Shown here: one piece after another, positions 10,101 to 25,100 of the stretch | How positions within the stretch are numbered: the stretch's first letter is position 1 | Layout of the letters: each line of letters starts with the position of its first letter | DNA from: Notospermus geniculatus | Lineage: Eukaryota; Nemertea; Pilidiophora; Heteronemertea; Lineidae | Length of the DNA: 64,000 nt | Direction: 5' to 3' | Assembly (NCBI GenBank): GCA_002633025.1 | Contig: NMRB01000946.1 | Location: 174,703 to 238,702, forward strand | The notes under the pieces: generated by a model | Databases searched by the model: none | What the model was told of the DNA's origin: nothing | What the model saw: the letters and a program-made list of their open reading frames with translations, nothing else | Translations under genes and position numbers: made by a program

Positions 10101-13100
10101 ACAAGTTGCATGTTTTTTCCAAAAAAAAATGTTTGGTGGGGGACGTGTGAAGGCATGAACCCAAAACTTGCCATCCGTGTTCAAGAAGTGCCGTTGAATT
10201 GCATTTCACTCCCAATCTGACAGCTAAGATTTTGACATAGTATCAATCTAGCCTAGGTGTTACATGTACCACTGGCTATGTATGGGTTGGACAGGACACC
10301 AGTCTTAACATGTTGGTTCCAGATTCTGCCGCCAGGGGACTGAGGCATACCTCATTCATACAGTGACACTTTAAATCATCTGTAGATTATATTGCTAAGA
10401 CTCTTGGAAACATTCTTACTCTTGGAAACATTCATTAATGAAGAAATGTGAAATTCTTGCAATTAATTGGAACCCTTCCATCCTGATGATGATAGAAAGC
10501 ATAAAAAAACAACATTCATTATCCCTAGAATTGCTTTTCTGGGCCCCTTGAAAGGAAACATCCAATTTCACTTCACGTAAAACATAATAACTGATCATTA
10601 AGCTTTCTTCTAATGAGCTTTACTCACCATTAAATCATCTTTGTAATCGGAGAGATGTGTGGGAAAATGTTCTGATCTCTTCAGAGAAAAAATTTGAAGT
10701 GTTCAGTGCAGTTTCTTTGTCTCTCCAGAAGTTGTTTTGCCTCTTAGTTAGAGAAATTAATTGATTGTCATTAATTGTTTTTTGATGTCTTTTCAGTCTC
10801 TTTCATTCGAAGCTCATAATCTGACTGTTCCTGTCATCAAGTGGCTTGGTGTCTTGCCGTCAGACATTCAAAGGTAAGGATCCTACTTCTGCTTTTCCAT
10901 TCAAAGTTCTCTCCTCCGCAAAATGATGGTTTGTAGGTCTATCTGTCATGCTTAAGTTTGGAACACGGCGCCATGGAAATCTCGGCCTAGTGAGCAGATC
11001 TAATGATGAAGACAAGAAAACTGCCGACTTTCTCATCCTGTTAATTAGACATTCAGTCTCATTTGGCATTCTCAGCAGGCTGTTCATTGTCAGAAGATAA
11101 ATCACGTTGTGTTTTCCATTGGGATGTCAGGAATGTTACAGATTGCAACTGCTGCAAAAAACATCTTCTCCACATCCATCAGGAGTCTGATTGAGTTTCA
11201 GTGTCATATTGACGCGTGTCCTTTTATCTTTTCAATTTTTTGGGAGAGCTTCAAAATTTATGTAAATTGAAGCATATTTTTTGTTCTTTTTGGAACCCAG
11301 TTCCAGCCAGCATAATGCTACTGTACTTCAGTCTGATGTAAGGAATTTTCAGAAATTATTTTGTTGGAGTGATTATCAAACATACGGGAGAATCCAACTT
11401 ACCTCGACGCGAGTCCCATGTCATAAAAATTTTCTTTTAAGTTCTATTCTAATAATACCGTAATATAGTAGGGGTAGCGTAATGGTAAATGGAACAGCTT
11501 GTATTATACCTAAGCTGTTCCATCTACCATTATGCTACCCTTACTATATTACGATATTAGAACTTACAAAATTTTTATGACCTGGACTCGCGTCGAGGTA
11601 AGTTGGATTCTCCCGTATGTATTACGTATTCGACTCCTGCCACCGACTCCAAGTGCACCAGGATCAACACATATGAATGATGCACTCCTCAGTCTTTCCA
11701 GCTGAATAAAGAAATGGCTGAGAAGCATGATTACCACTGATGCATAAACTAACTAACAACCAATGCTTTTAGCAACAGGAGCTGTCTCATCGTTGAGTGA
11801 TATGGATACCCGAGTCTGTCGCATGTCTTCATTTTGCTATTTGAAAATTGGAAGTTAACGGTATATGATGTAATCCTTTGACGGTTGAAAGCTGAACACC
11901 AATTACATATTTGCGTACCGTCTGGTACAAAAAAATCATCAGACGAATGATATTTTTCCTAGATTTGATTTCCCTTCATCTTTCTGTGTATTATCAATAG
12001 TTTGCTGTTCTTTCATTTCACAATTAGTTTTCTGTCATTGGATGCCTTGTATTGCATTCAGAGCTCGTTGTTCATTTGCCAGAAGATAAATCTGTTCTTC
12101 CTGAGCCTGCAATTGGAGCTAGAAGAAAGCTTTCAGGAGAGGCGATTTTAATTGAAATTCAATGTCGTGGTTTGCCTGCTATTTGGTCTTGCGGCTTAAG
12201 GGATTTTTTGTAATCCCCTGTTTCAGCAGCTGGTCAGGTATCTCTGCCACCGGAGGAGACAACCGGAATGTGGGGTGAATAATAAGGCTGACCATTGTGT
12301 GTGCATTCTCGGTGACGAGTTGCGAATAGATGATCTGAGGTGCACACAAATTGCTGACTTTGAGCAGCTGTGGTGTTCTTATAGAGGGTTTTCTTTGCCT
12401 TACCTATGACATGGTGTTCTATCATTATTAGATACCGCACCCACTTGTCATGGATCTAATTTTTATTGGTATGATTTATTTCTCCGATAACTATCTGGAT
12501 TATTTGTATTCACAGGTTCCTTCCGTTGCTATGATTTATGCGTGATCAGTTAATTTACGGTTCAGTTATCGTCTCGGTGGACTGGCTGTTATCGGTAACC
12601 TCTGACATTAAAAATCCATAAAATAAAATAATTTTATGGAATTCCTTTTCTACATGTTCTTTTTCTGAGGATAGGTTAGCAAATTCTACCATGGTGTCTC
12701 TTAAAAGTGTTAAAAGACCAATTGAAAAAGGAAGAGTATTGATGAAAGAGGCAAGGTTGGCTGTGCAGTGCATACCTTGTTGTAACCAATCTTATTAAAT
12801 CTCGACGTCTCGGTCATTCAATTAGTTGAAATGGTACAGCGCGATATTTTCTGTGTGGGGGGAACCTGCTGCTGATAGGCGAATTGGAAATCAACTTTTT
12901 CGAAAAAAGTGTACTGGCGACAAAAGACTGCTTTCAGGAAAATTTGCCCTGCAACTTCCCATTCCATTGATTTCAGTTTGTGGTATTAATTTAATGTTTT
13001 TCAAGAGATTTTGACTCGCTGAGCTTATTTCAATTTAATTAAATCTGCTCTGAAATTGATTGACGACGGGCTATGTTCAAGGCAGATTTCAAATTCTGAC

Positions 13101-16100
13101 TGATTTGTTCATAAATAAAAAGCATTTCTATGGTTACAGGCTAAATTGTAGAATATCTTCAAGGAAAGCGTCCGTGTCAAAATCCTAATGTCACTGCCAG
13201 TATGTGAAATACCATTAACTTTCCAGTTTGACGAGGTTTTGTCTTTGGCAGCGGTGGGTGGTTGACGGGCGCCATAAGGAATGGCTTCTGCGTTTAATTT
13301 GAGTCAATTGATTTGAACCTGCTTGGATCGCAGCGCCGTTATAATAGCAAAGTAAAATTCCAACCCGTACGGAGTAACACCTGTGAGGTAGTTGACAGTT
13401 TCACCGACTCCAAGGCAAAGAATTGTATTGTTCATTCCCTACTGGTATTCAAAAGATATTTCAATCTTGATATGCCATTAAAGCTGAATAGGTTTCTCCT
13501 TGATTAGTCATCTGAAGAAAGGATGAAATAGTAGAATGCATGAAGGTAATAATGATCATGATGTTGTATGTTGTTTGGATTAGATTAGCTGCTGGCATTT
13601 GATAAGTTGGCATTATCATTGGCTTCATTGCTGTCAGCCCTGAAATTTATAACCTCTGATTGGTAGTATGTTTTTGTCGACTGGCAAAGAATGAAATAGT
13701 ACTTAACTTCAACTTTGGTCTATCAATATGACCTGTGACAATTCTGACTTGTTTCATTGAAAACCCTGTTCTGGAAATCCAATTTGGCAAAAATCGGTTA
13801 AGATATGAGTATGAGTAGTTATGTTGAGTGGCAAACAATGAATAGTACTCCTTTGGTCTATCAATAAGACCTGTGGTAAAGTCCGCCTTGTTTCATACTT
13901 TGTGAAACTGGACCTGAAGGTCTATTCAGTCTAACTTTAGTTTGGACAGGGTTCGGGCTTCATTTTTGAAGGGCAAGCAACTTTTGCCATATGATGAAGT
14001 AATGAAATTCAAAGGCAAATCTGTAAACTGAGGTTGGCTGGCATTGGAGGCAAATAACGTAACACCTTTTGTTTTGCATTTGGTTTTGGCAATCCAATAT
14101 GCAGAGATTGGTTAACTGCTTTTGTAAACAGAAGTATATCATCTCAAATATGTTACACCAGATGGCAGTTGGCAGGAAAGAGGGGCATCGTGTACTCACA
14201 TCTTGAGAAATAAACTGCTATAAATTGTATCAAGAACTGTAACAGTTACAGCAGTAAGAGCTATTAACAAGATCCTCAAAGTCAAATGGGACCAAATATC
14301 AATATCAACTGATCTTGTTCGATACAATATCTGTCAAGTGTTATTTGAGCCTCTTGATAATGTGGTTTAAGGAATCGATACAAGTGGTGGTTTGCATTAC
14401 TGGGGTGGAAATGAATGGCAAGTTGTACTCGCTAGAAAAGCTAGGGTCTAATTTTGGAGCCGGGAAAACCCCCGTCAGTATCACTAGAGGCTAGCTGAGC
14501 CCTGGTAAAATGGTGAAACAGCTTTCCAAACCATGCAGTAACATCACGGTGCATTGCATGGCGAAGGTCAGTTAGAATTTGCAAATATGTTTGAGGAAAA
14601 TTGATCTTGCCTCAAAGCATACAAATATTATATGACCTGAGGTTTCCAATAAAGGAAGGTTGAGAACCAGAGAGTGTCCGCGTAGATGGTGAATGAAGCA
14701 CGCCACCATCTTCAAGAACTAACCATGAATAGAAAAATCTGAATAGGAGCTGTAATATGATGGGAAGAGTTTATGTGTTCTGATCTTGTTGGGTCCAATA
14801 TCCCCTGCCGGGTCCTTGAAACCTCTTCAGCAGCAGCCTGTGCAGGTCTTGTAACGTTGTATCTTCCAACAGCACAAAACCTTCAAAACTGGTTACCAAT
14901 GCAGTTGAAGATATGTCTAGTCATGGTTCATCCAATAGCGCAAGGAGTGTTCTTGACACCTATCGTCTAAATACAATATCACTTTTAGCATATTTTATTG
15001 ACATTTATTTTGATGTAGTTACCTCTCAGGCTGTAAATTTTAACAGTAGGCTGATAAGTTGAGGTTTTCTTGCACTGTTGGCTGTTGAGATATCCGTTTA
15101 ACACTCCAATTTTCGTGAAAGTGGGAAGAAAATTCAGTCGATGCATGGCAATTTTTCATGACCATGTTTCCCTTTCTGTTTGGTGGTGAATCACAAAGAA
15201 ATTGCCAACTGGTGATTTTGGTTGCTGAGAATTACAAGTTGTTGCCCTTTGTATGGAAGGCAAGGGACACTGTGTGGAATGATGGTTCTTTGACCACCAA
15301 TGAAAGTAATGCAAGCGGTAATAAAATCAATGGCCTTGCATCAGTCAGTAATTCCCGACAGCTTTGTGTGTTGGAGTTTGTGGCTAATTGTATTTTACAG
15401 TATTTACAGTGTCTGACTGGATTTCCATCCTGACAAATCCTGTCTCATTGCATGTGGCAATGAATGACAGAAACAGAAATGTTGTTGCTTTGATGTCGTG
15501 CTGACCTTCCTCTGATCGGAAAGGACACGACATTGGCAATCAGAACTATCGGAGTCAAAGTTTGTCACCAAATAGCTATGTGTAATCTGGTTAGTTCTGC
15601 ACCAGCAAAACTGCAAATCATGCAATTAGTAGTGACAGGAACAATTTGGATTTCAAGCCACATGCAAGCATTGTTTAAAACAGTAGAAGATTCTGATTCT
15701 GGTAACTGTACTGCTCTATTCNNNNNNNNNNNNCCCCCCCCCCCCCCAACACAATTACCGATTGTTAGCCTGTGTCTTTTGTCAATTGTGGCTACTTCCT
15801 CAATATTTGATGTTCATTATTAATGTCTCATGAAGCAAGTCATGGGATGAAAAGTGTATCTGATGCCGAACACTTTCCTTCCCTCGCAGGACTAGACTAT
15901 GTTATGTGATTCCGTCTCCTCCAGTGCAAACATGACTTCCAGTTTCCAGAAAGGCAGAACACAGTCTACACGAGACAATTCGCTGTTGGCCTCCACCACA
16001 GAGCATCCGATACCCCCTCTTTGTCTGCAAAGATTGCCTTTTACTTTGGGGGCACTGTATAAATGAACTGTGAGAGTCTCGTCTTATTGCCATCTGTTGT

Positions 16101-19100
16101 CTAGTCCGGTCTCTTTGTGATTAGGTCCCTGTCAGACGTATGTTCAGTTGCATCTTTCATTCAGATGGAAATGAGCCTTCTTTGTCATCATCCTTTTATT
16201 GACAAAAATAAGAGACCATATACGCTGGATTCAATTACTTCTTAGATAAAGACTAGTCCTGTATTTCAAAGAAAAAGTTCTCATGTAATCAGGGATTTGG
16301 GATTGATGCTGCGATTTCTGTAGTAGTTCTTTTGTTGCGGTGGTAGCATGTCTGGCAGAGCTAGCGAGGGGGGGGGGTAGATGCCCCCAGACGTCACTGA
16401 AAAACGTGATTTTGATGCAGATTTTGTTGGAAAATGGCGAAGAGTGCAGTTTTGCCCCTCCCGGTGAGCCCATGCAATGCCCTCAAGCCCAAACAGCTAT
16501 ATAATAGTCATCGCTCAATAAGAAAGAGCCAGTGTACCTCATCTAGTGAGTTCTTCCTCGTACGTGTATCATACTAGACTAAGCTTCTGGAGCAACAAGT
16601 ACAGTATGGCTGAAGGGGTTATTGTCGTCCTGGGTACACATAAAGTGTACCCAGGTTCGATGTCGTCAAGTGAAATTGTACCCTGGGTCCACTTTCTTGT
16701 TACAAACTGTACCCAGGTTCTGATTTAGAGACCTCGGGGCGAGGTTGTTATCGGTGAAGTCACTTGATACTGTGCCTGCAAGTTGGCCGTGCAAAAAGCT
16801 AAAGAAGAGAAGTTGGAAGAATTTTATTTTTGACTAGCTGGACAGTTTTCAACCTCGCATGGTTACAGAGAAAGTTAATCACCTCGCCAGCTAGACAAGA
16901 AAACGTGTCATTTCCATGTAGGCCTACTTGTGCATGTGCCATTGTGCATGGCCATGATGGGTTTGTTTGATCATGTGTCATAGCTTGCTGGGCAAGCACT
17001 GCGGGCCTTTGTGTTCCATTGTTTGGGGAGGTGTGAAAAAGGGATTATAGAGGGGCAATTAGCTCGCTGTTCCTCCTGTCAGTATAATTCCTCCAAGGTC
17101 ATAGCAACAGGATCCTGGAACCAACATACGCTAATTCACGTATCCCACGAAATCTTGAGAATGAGCTCGTCCCTAGGTCTCTAAATCAGAACCTGGGTAC
17201 AGTTTGTAACAAGAAAGTGGACCCAGGGTACAATTTCACTTGACGACATCGAACCTGGGTACACTTTATGTGTACCCAGGACGACAATAACCCCTTCAGC
17301 TACAGTATGCTCATGGGGCAGCAGTCCTAATGAAGATCTACATGTTGGTATCATACTCATGATGCTACATTAGACTGCAAGCCCTCGTTTGTATTAATTA
17401 CCTCCATCATAATGTATTTTCTTGGTGACTGCTGTGTCAAATACAATCAAAGACCGAACCATGGCCAAATACTTCAGGGTACTGATGGCCATTAGTCGAA
17501 TTAATCATTTTTATCTCCGTTGCGTCAGGCACTCCTGATGAATTGATGTGGTTTCTGTGAGAGGTGAAAGATACACTTACGGGGCATTCTAGCCATAAAT
17601 TTGATAACGAAAAATGGGTTAGGACAATACTTTGGAGGATGGTTGGTATGGTTGTCTGATATGCCTGTTATGAGATTAGCTGACCGCTGGTTCAAGGAAT
17701 TGCTCCAGAAGAGATGAGGTACTTTTGATCGATTTCTTCTGGTCTGGGTAGGGATCTTTGTTTCTGGAGGATAGGCGATGCTCGAATTCATAGATATAGT
17801 GCACTTCCAGTGAATTCTCAACCAGAACCTCGATCTGAAACCGGGTGACGTGATGCAATCCATGATTTAGCAATGGTTGACTCGGGCGCAACGTCATCGA
17901 AGTCAGTGTTGTGGGGTTGTCTGCGTCACATCATTCAGCTTCAGATTGAGATTATGGTTGAGATTTCGGCGGAAGTGTGCAGATCTTTGTTGTTTACGTC
18001 GATTTGAGAATGGTCTATTGCTGTGGTAGAAAAGTGATTCGAAGTGGTATAGCCATGATCCATCTGTAAAAACACTCGTTGCTTGATACAACTTTGTCCA
18101 ACTCTATTCTGTAGCATCCTCCTGAATCAGGAACACAGACTGCTGGTTGGTGTGTCATCATCCATTGATACCTTGCCACCTCCCATTTGATTCCCTCGTA
18201 ATGATTGATGACATTAGAGTGCCGCGTTCTTCCGTCCACACACTACAAGTGGTCGTATCATTTCCCCTTTCTTTGGCCAAATGGCAGCCATGATAGGAAA
18301 ATCGCCATGGCTGTAGTGGAGCTATCAAATTTGCTAATGCAGGTTCAGTGTCAGGCTGATAAGATTAGGAAAGATTATGGCAGTGTTTATTTCTGAACCA
18401 TCTGCACGACGGAATAAACCTAAAAATGTCGCTGAAACCCCTCTAAAACTTCTCAACTTTATTTAGAGAATATTTTGCAGAGATTTTGAGTTTTATGTTT
18501 CAAAATCTTTGTGACCAGAGATGGTTAAGTGAGTTCCTTTCGGTGTTGTTCGAAGGAAGCAATCGGAGAACTTTAAAAGCATTGATCAGATGCGTGAAAT
18601 TTTACTCTACGCCATTACGAAGCATGAGCGACAATATCTTTCGTAACATTTGTCTCAAATTTGTTGAATCTGGGGGAAGTTATCGAATAAAATGGTGTTT
18701 GCTTCATGTAATGAACAATACACTGACAGTATGCTTCAGATTCTCCATTCACTTTGCAGAAAGTAACAGCGCTTCTACCATTCTAAAAAGATACTGCTTG
18801 CAAAAATTTTTTGTGAATCCAATCCATGGTTTCAGTATAAAAGTTGAATGTTGTCATCTGTATGCGGTGAAAACTTTTCTCTGCGGAGTTTTCAGCGTAT
18901 TAGATCAGCATCAGTAGGTTCAGCCCCGGGGCATGTCATTGTTCTCGTTGTACCAGGAGGTTTGTCGCTTGTCAAAAACTGAGACAACTTAGGAATCTTC
19001 AGGTTTGAAGTTGAGATATTGGATAAACCAGTCGTAGTAGCGTTTTCAGGAACACTTCCCAGGGGTGCAGCTAAAGGAATTGTTCAGTCTCATGGGAGGC

Positions 19101-22100
19101 AACAACGTAATCCACCATTCTACTGCTTCACTCAGGAATGGATAGGAATTAGATGCTTGTAAGAAAGAAAATCTCACTACTGTCAAAGTGTTCTACACTC
19201 TCCATCTCAATGGTGGAAGAAGAATGGTGCCTGAGAATCCACGATGACGTTCCCTAGGTGGATCTTTTGAGCCTTCCACTTTGTCTAGCCTCTGGCTGGT
19301 ACAGCCTGCCCTGGGTGTGACAATGACACGGATTCTGTAAGGTTTCAAGATTTGATAGGTTTATTAGTTTAATCATGAAATTGACAGCGACTCGCCTCCA
19401 GCAATGAATGGGTTAAGGTCGATGACACGACACTGCCGTGCCTCAGGCTAATCTTATTCGCTAACGTAACTTGAATTATAATAGCGTTGCAACGTCTTTG
19501 GCTCAGTGGAGAAGTCTTCCCCAAGACTACCTTCAGATCGGTTTCATGAAAACCGATATGTGTCGTACCTCTGCAAGTGTCTTGTTGAAATGCTCGGGGG
19601 TATGGTTCGTATTTTGAGTCAGGATCAAAGCAGGAACATCGAGGTACTTTGAGTTTGTAGAAGATTGGTAAAGTCTGGAAGATCTCAAAGGAGGAAGCTC
19701 GCTCATTCGCTCCTATCGTTGCACAACCCATCTGTGCCAGTCTTTCATTCCTTCACTGTAACCCATCGTCAACCCCCCCCCCCCCGGCTGCTTACTCTCA
19801 GCCTTATGGTTAGAAAAAATGCACCACTTCATCCGTGAAAGGATAAGTCATGATTGCGATACAGCGAAGTGGGTTACTCAAGAACACAGGTGGGCTAAGT
19901 TTAGATTCCCCGATCGGAAGTGTTGTTACTCCATGGCACACAATGGAAATCCTATTGTACAATGCAGCTTATTCCGTCAATCGACGGCCTTTTTTTGGCA
20001 CTGATTGGGGATTCTAAACTCGTTCCCACAGGTGGTCCCAGTGGACATGCTGTGCTATAGCTGGAAAAAATGCACCATTTCCATCTAGAAAAGGAAAAGT
20101 GTTGATTGCGATATAGCGATTTGTTACCCAAGAGCACAGGTGGTGCCTGATTTTGAGAGAAACGACAATTCTGACAATAATAGGAGCTGTCAGTGAGTTG
20201 ACTAACAGGTGTCGCTACGGCCCAATTCAATGCATATAGCGGACCCATTCATTCTTGTCTGAGCACCAATCACGTGGATTTTCCTGTGTGTTGGTCCACT
20301 GGAACTTTGCTGCAAGAATGTGTGGCTGACTGCCCCTATTGGTGATCTCCTCAAAGGTCAGTGATAACTGTCAGAAAGGGAAAGTTGCTGTGTGAATAAC
20401 CTATTATTAAGAAGATCGACCACAAGAGCACATTGCTACCCAATAATTCTACTATAATTGCATTGATTTTCTCTTCCCTCTGGGCATGGAGAATCTCTTC
20501 GGTCCATTAATGACCTCACAAGTGCTGCTTATTCCTTTTCCTTGACCATTTACTGTCATCCTCAACTGGCTTAGTTAAATGACAGGCTCGTGTGATGGTG
20601 TCATGGCCACGATATTGGCACTTGCAGACAAGTTAGAGAAATCTTGAGACCAATCTTCGTGGTCGTTTTCTGCACATATTTCCGGATTGGCAGTTGATGG
20701 GATTCTTTTGTGCTGGTACGAAATTGCTGCAAGATACAATTTTGTTCTCATGTCACAAGTCTGACTCTGACGTCGTAGGAAATCGTTGGCATGAAGTTGG
20801 CAAGTGCTTCCCTTCTGTCTCACGTCATGTCTTGTGGGCCAATCAGAATGTTAGCTTTTGGTCTGTCACGAGTCATTAGGAAAACTTCGCTTTGGTTGCC
20901 CGATGCTGGATCCCAAGACACCTGCTAAGATGGTGGCACCTTGACTCCTATCATTTCCCCTGAGGCATGGGGCGTTCTTTGACATCTCTGCCTCATAATG
21001 AGAATGCTGCGGCAGGGAACACCTGTGGGTAAAGATCGAACCGTATCAGTCGTAGCGACATTCAGATGATCATTCTCTGAACATTTAAACTGTCTGTATG
21101 TCTCTGAGCTTTCGTGGCTCTAATCATTCTCTTCGCTCCGAGGTAATTATCACACAGAATCATTGCCGGAAGCGTGTGAAGCAACTTTGATCTACTACGG
21201 AAGACTTCTGGCGACAGTTTGATGTCATGTCCTGATGAGAATGACTCAAACTGGCTGATCACCATGAATTAATCATAACGAATGCTAATAGGACCATTAT
21301 ATTTTTTCCTTTCCAGGCTGAACGTCCATCCATCAGCCCTCATACCTCTCTCCAGAGCAGATGTTGACAAGGCGAGAGATTTGTTGAAGAGGCCGTATAT
21401 ATCTCAGTGTCCAGTATGGAAACAGGAGGTACGTAGTGAAATTCCATCCATGCAGATGCAAACGTGTTGTCAGTGTAACGGTGAAATTCTCATGCCATGA
21501 TAACCAGGTACTTTCTAGTACATGTACAGATCCCAGGGATCTCTACTAGAAAGTGCCTGCGGAAGACCCTGGTTGGGGTCGAAAACTTGCAAAATTCGGA
21601 GATGACCTTATGTTTACTATCCCTTCATCATGATGCCATGACACAGGGATTGAAACCGATATTGATAACCTTGGGCAGCTTCACCTCTAGCGCAACTCAA
21701 ACAGTAGCATAAAAAATGACGTGGTGTCATGTCATGCACAAGCCATTCTACTCTACATGTATGTCCTGCCTGTTTGACAGGTTGTTGCAAGACAGCAGGA
21801 AATGTCACAACTTTTTGTCAGACCTATCAGTTTACTCTCCAACTTTACCGATATGGTCACTGGTGACGTTCTGATGTCATTCGCTGATGGTAGAACTCAT
21901 TCTCAGGATATTATTCCGTCAACAAAACCTGATTTATTGTCTGATATTAAAAATGATCCATCATGTTCCCCAGACCCTCGGGGCTATGAAGGAAGTTCCG
22001 TATCAGCCAAGATAAGAGCTTTGACCATAATACAAGGTATCGATGTCACCGTGGGGTATTGGATGTCCTAGCCTGTGGGAAGCAATGGCAGAGAGAGAGC

Positions 22101-25100
22101 AGGGTGGTGCAGTGGTAATGTCGGACTTGCAACCGATAGGCTGTGGGTTAGATCCCAGTTGGATCACCGCTTTGTTTCTCTCAACTGGTCTGAAACGATC
22201 AAGTGTAGCACTGAATGAGCTGTTCCTTGAATTCCCCTGAAAAGTTTCTAGAAGACACTGGGGGTGAAGTTAATGAAGCTGGTTGATTATGCTCATTGGA
22301 AAGTGGATATCGTTTGATATCAGTCTATAAACCTAAACCCTTACCTTTTACAGCGTTAACACACGGATACTTTCCTCCACACATATTGAATAAGACCAAA
22401 AGCTGATTCTGTTCTGAAGGGTTAAGATTATATTTCTTTGCCAAGTGTGAGTTGATATGACAAACCGTGTGTTCTTGCCCCCAAGACTTTCTCCGCTTAC
22501 AAAAAAGTCGCTTCCATTTTCCTAATGGACATAGCTCCAGAGAGTATAGCGCTATTGATCAAGCCCCTTCGTCTGTTGTCGAGGTGTCGGTGATGTAATT
22601 GAGATTGATCCGCTCCTCTCCTATGTCCAGCAAAAAAACTGGCGGCTGATGATAAAAAAACTTTGAATCGTATTGCTAATCCTGTAATATCATGGGAAAA
22701 GTATCCCTGGCGAGATAGAAAGTACTTATAAGTTGTTAGTATGCCACAGTAATGAATGTCTATTGATGACTTGCCCATTTCATGTGCGGTCAAGATGATG
22801 TTTTCAGCTATGGCATAGTAAAGAGCTTTCTCCGTACCATGAGACTGATATATGGGCCACAAGTTTAATATAGAGGTTCATTTCCATGACGACATGATGC
22901 CGCCATATTGGCCGTCAAAATGTCAAGCTGTCAAGCAACGTCACAGCATCAATACACAGATTCTGACATCAAAATGTCATGATGTGACAGTTTTGACATC
23001 GTCGCCTGCCATTTGACGGCCAACATAGCCGATTCTTTNACTAGGTTGCACCAAGTTGCAAGTTGCAGCAACTTGCAACTTGTTGCAAACTACCTGGGAC
23101 GGTTTACACATAGAAAAATCGATGCAACATCCAGCGTGATCGAGTTGCAACAAGTTGCATACCCGTTTACACATGCAACTTTTATGAAACTTTTTGGTCT
23201 CATCAGGTTTTTGCAACCAGTTGCACGAAGTTGCATATGAAAAGTTGCATGTGTAAACGGGCCTTTAGGTAACTCCAACACCAAAACCCAAGACGACCAC
23301 ATCTATTAGCATTAGATTTAGTCGGTCATCTTGGAGATTCTGACTGTGGACCCAGGCTTGTAGCACGATTACAGAGGGAAAACTTTGATAACAAATCTAC
23401 CCACCTGACTAAAAATGAGGTAGTGCAGCCCTCTGATTGTCCAGTTGGGTGTGGTTCCATCACATTGACAAGGTTTCTTGGAATTATGATGATGGAAACT
23501 GATCAGTCTGACAGATTATTGCTATCTTTTCCACCTGACAGTTTCATCACTAACCACATTACCGCCTGAGGGTCTAGACTGTATTATTACAATACTCTGA
23601 TAGGTGTCTGACATATAAAATGGTACTATATAGTAGCCAAAGCTACTTTACCCTGATACCTGAGGCAAATACTACCAGCAAACGTAATTAGCCGCTAATG
23701 TAGAGCACATTTTGGTCGTATGTCTCCGTTAAATCATGTATCATTTGCTTTTAACCTTATCGTGCGTGTCAAGTCATTAGAAGTGAGAGCTCTGGCAGTC
23801 ACCAGAGAAAGCACTCTTGACTGTGGCGTTACCTCGCGGTGGTGGTGGGGATGAACCTCAGATCTCAAGTCAAATCACACGGGACATTTTTTGCATTGAC
23901 ACTGGCTCATCTAACTTCAGGGCCTACTGCCAAGAAACTCCAATAGCACTAACAGTGCCTAACAGAGAGGTATGCAATGCCTTTTACCATTACAGAATTT
24001 CTCTGTTAGGCCCTGTTAGTGCTATCGGAGGCCCTGTTAGTGCTGATCTTCAGTGTTTTCGCCAACACTGAAGTATATATTAACCTACGCATTGCTCCAG
24101 AAACCACTTACACCCATTGGTGTTCAGTACGATCCTGTTGATCTTACAAGGATTTTTCACATTGATAACCACTCAATGAAGACTCTCAGACCTCCACATC
24201 TATCCTTGAACTGCTATTGACTTCCTTTACTCTCAAATTGGCTCTCCAAATCCCATGCCACATCCAGTACACCTCTGGCTCATGAAAAGCTGTCTCTCGT
24301 TCCATTGACATGAAACACTCTTCCAACCTCAAGTGTTAATCTTGCTACATGTATATACAGCTATAGGAGTGCTTCACTGTCTCTGATCTCGCACTGTAAT
24401 GACACATTACACATTTATCGTGTCTCAATGAAGACGGTGAGACTTCCAGCACAACCTCCGAACCACAGAATACGTTCTCCACGTCGTCTCTTCCGAAGGG
24501 AATACCCGGCATTCACTAAAAGCTTTCACCTCCTCAACGTTTAATCACACTGTCTCCTCTCTCGTGATCATGACTTGACCAAATTCATTTCCTATTGGAA
24601 AGCCCATCACTACTTCTTTTAAAAAATCTGTCACTTCGAGGTCTTCTTTCTAGAGTTAATTGCATTCTGCGAGTTGGGGAAGTGCGTCTCTTAACATCAC
24701 CTTGAGAAGTTGCGTATTCTGGTAACTGACGCACCTGAAGGGTGTTGGGTTGTCTTCTACCCACCAGGGCAACGTGTTTCACTCAACTTTGTGTGATTTG
24801 TTCTCCGGGCAATCTTCTGAAAGCTTCTTCTTTATTTCATTGTTATCCGTTGTGTAGCATCTGCTGAGGGAAATACCTCAATCCAAATTGACAATCTCTG
24901 CTCCACTCTTGGCTATATTCCATTCACGACATCTATCCCGCGGGATTTTAATTCCACATGAAACGATCCAATGGGCTACTCTCGGCTTGACTGCAATATA
25001 GTTGTTATTCGTGTGTTGACTTGAGCAAGGACAACAGTTCACTGCCTACAAATCAAGTATTCTCCTCCGAGATTCCAAACACTCCTCTCAAAACAATGAT

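Larger units (their letters stand above)
10874..21316 (+). other. SPO11: SPO11 intron 10 (10.4 kb), repeat-rich
   Basis: GT-AG intron expanded by a 240-bp palindrome (11380-11620), direct repeats (13.7 and 19.8-20.1 kb), a Mutator-like element (16609-17300) and a family F palindrome (17800-17988). It also holds a sequencing gap followed by a run of C at 15722-15750, and a similar C run near 19775. The rest (for example 11.7-13.6, 14-15.7 and 20.3-21.3 kb) shows nothing I can name. Confidence 0.85.

Noticed and set aside
19369-19731. 120-codon minus-strand frame in intron 10
   Set aside because: No domain recognised, no splice context, and it lies beside repeats; length is compatible with chance.
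22497-22862. 121-codon minus-strand frame in intron 11
   Set aside because: No family resemblance or supporting signals; probably chance.
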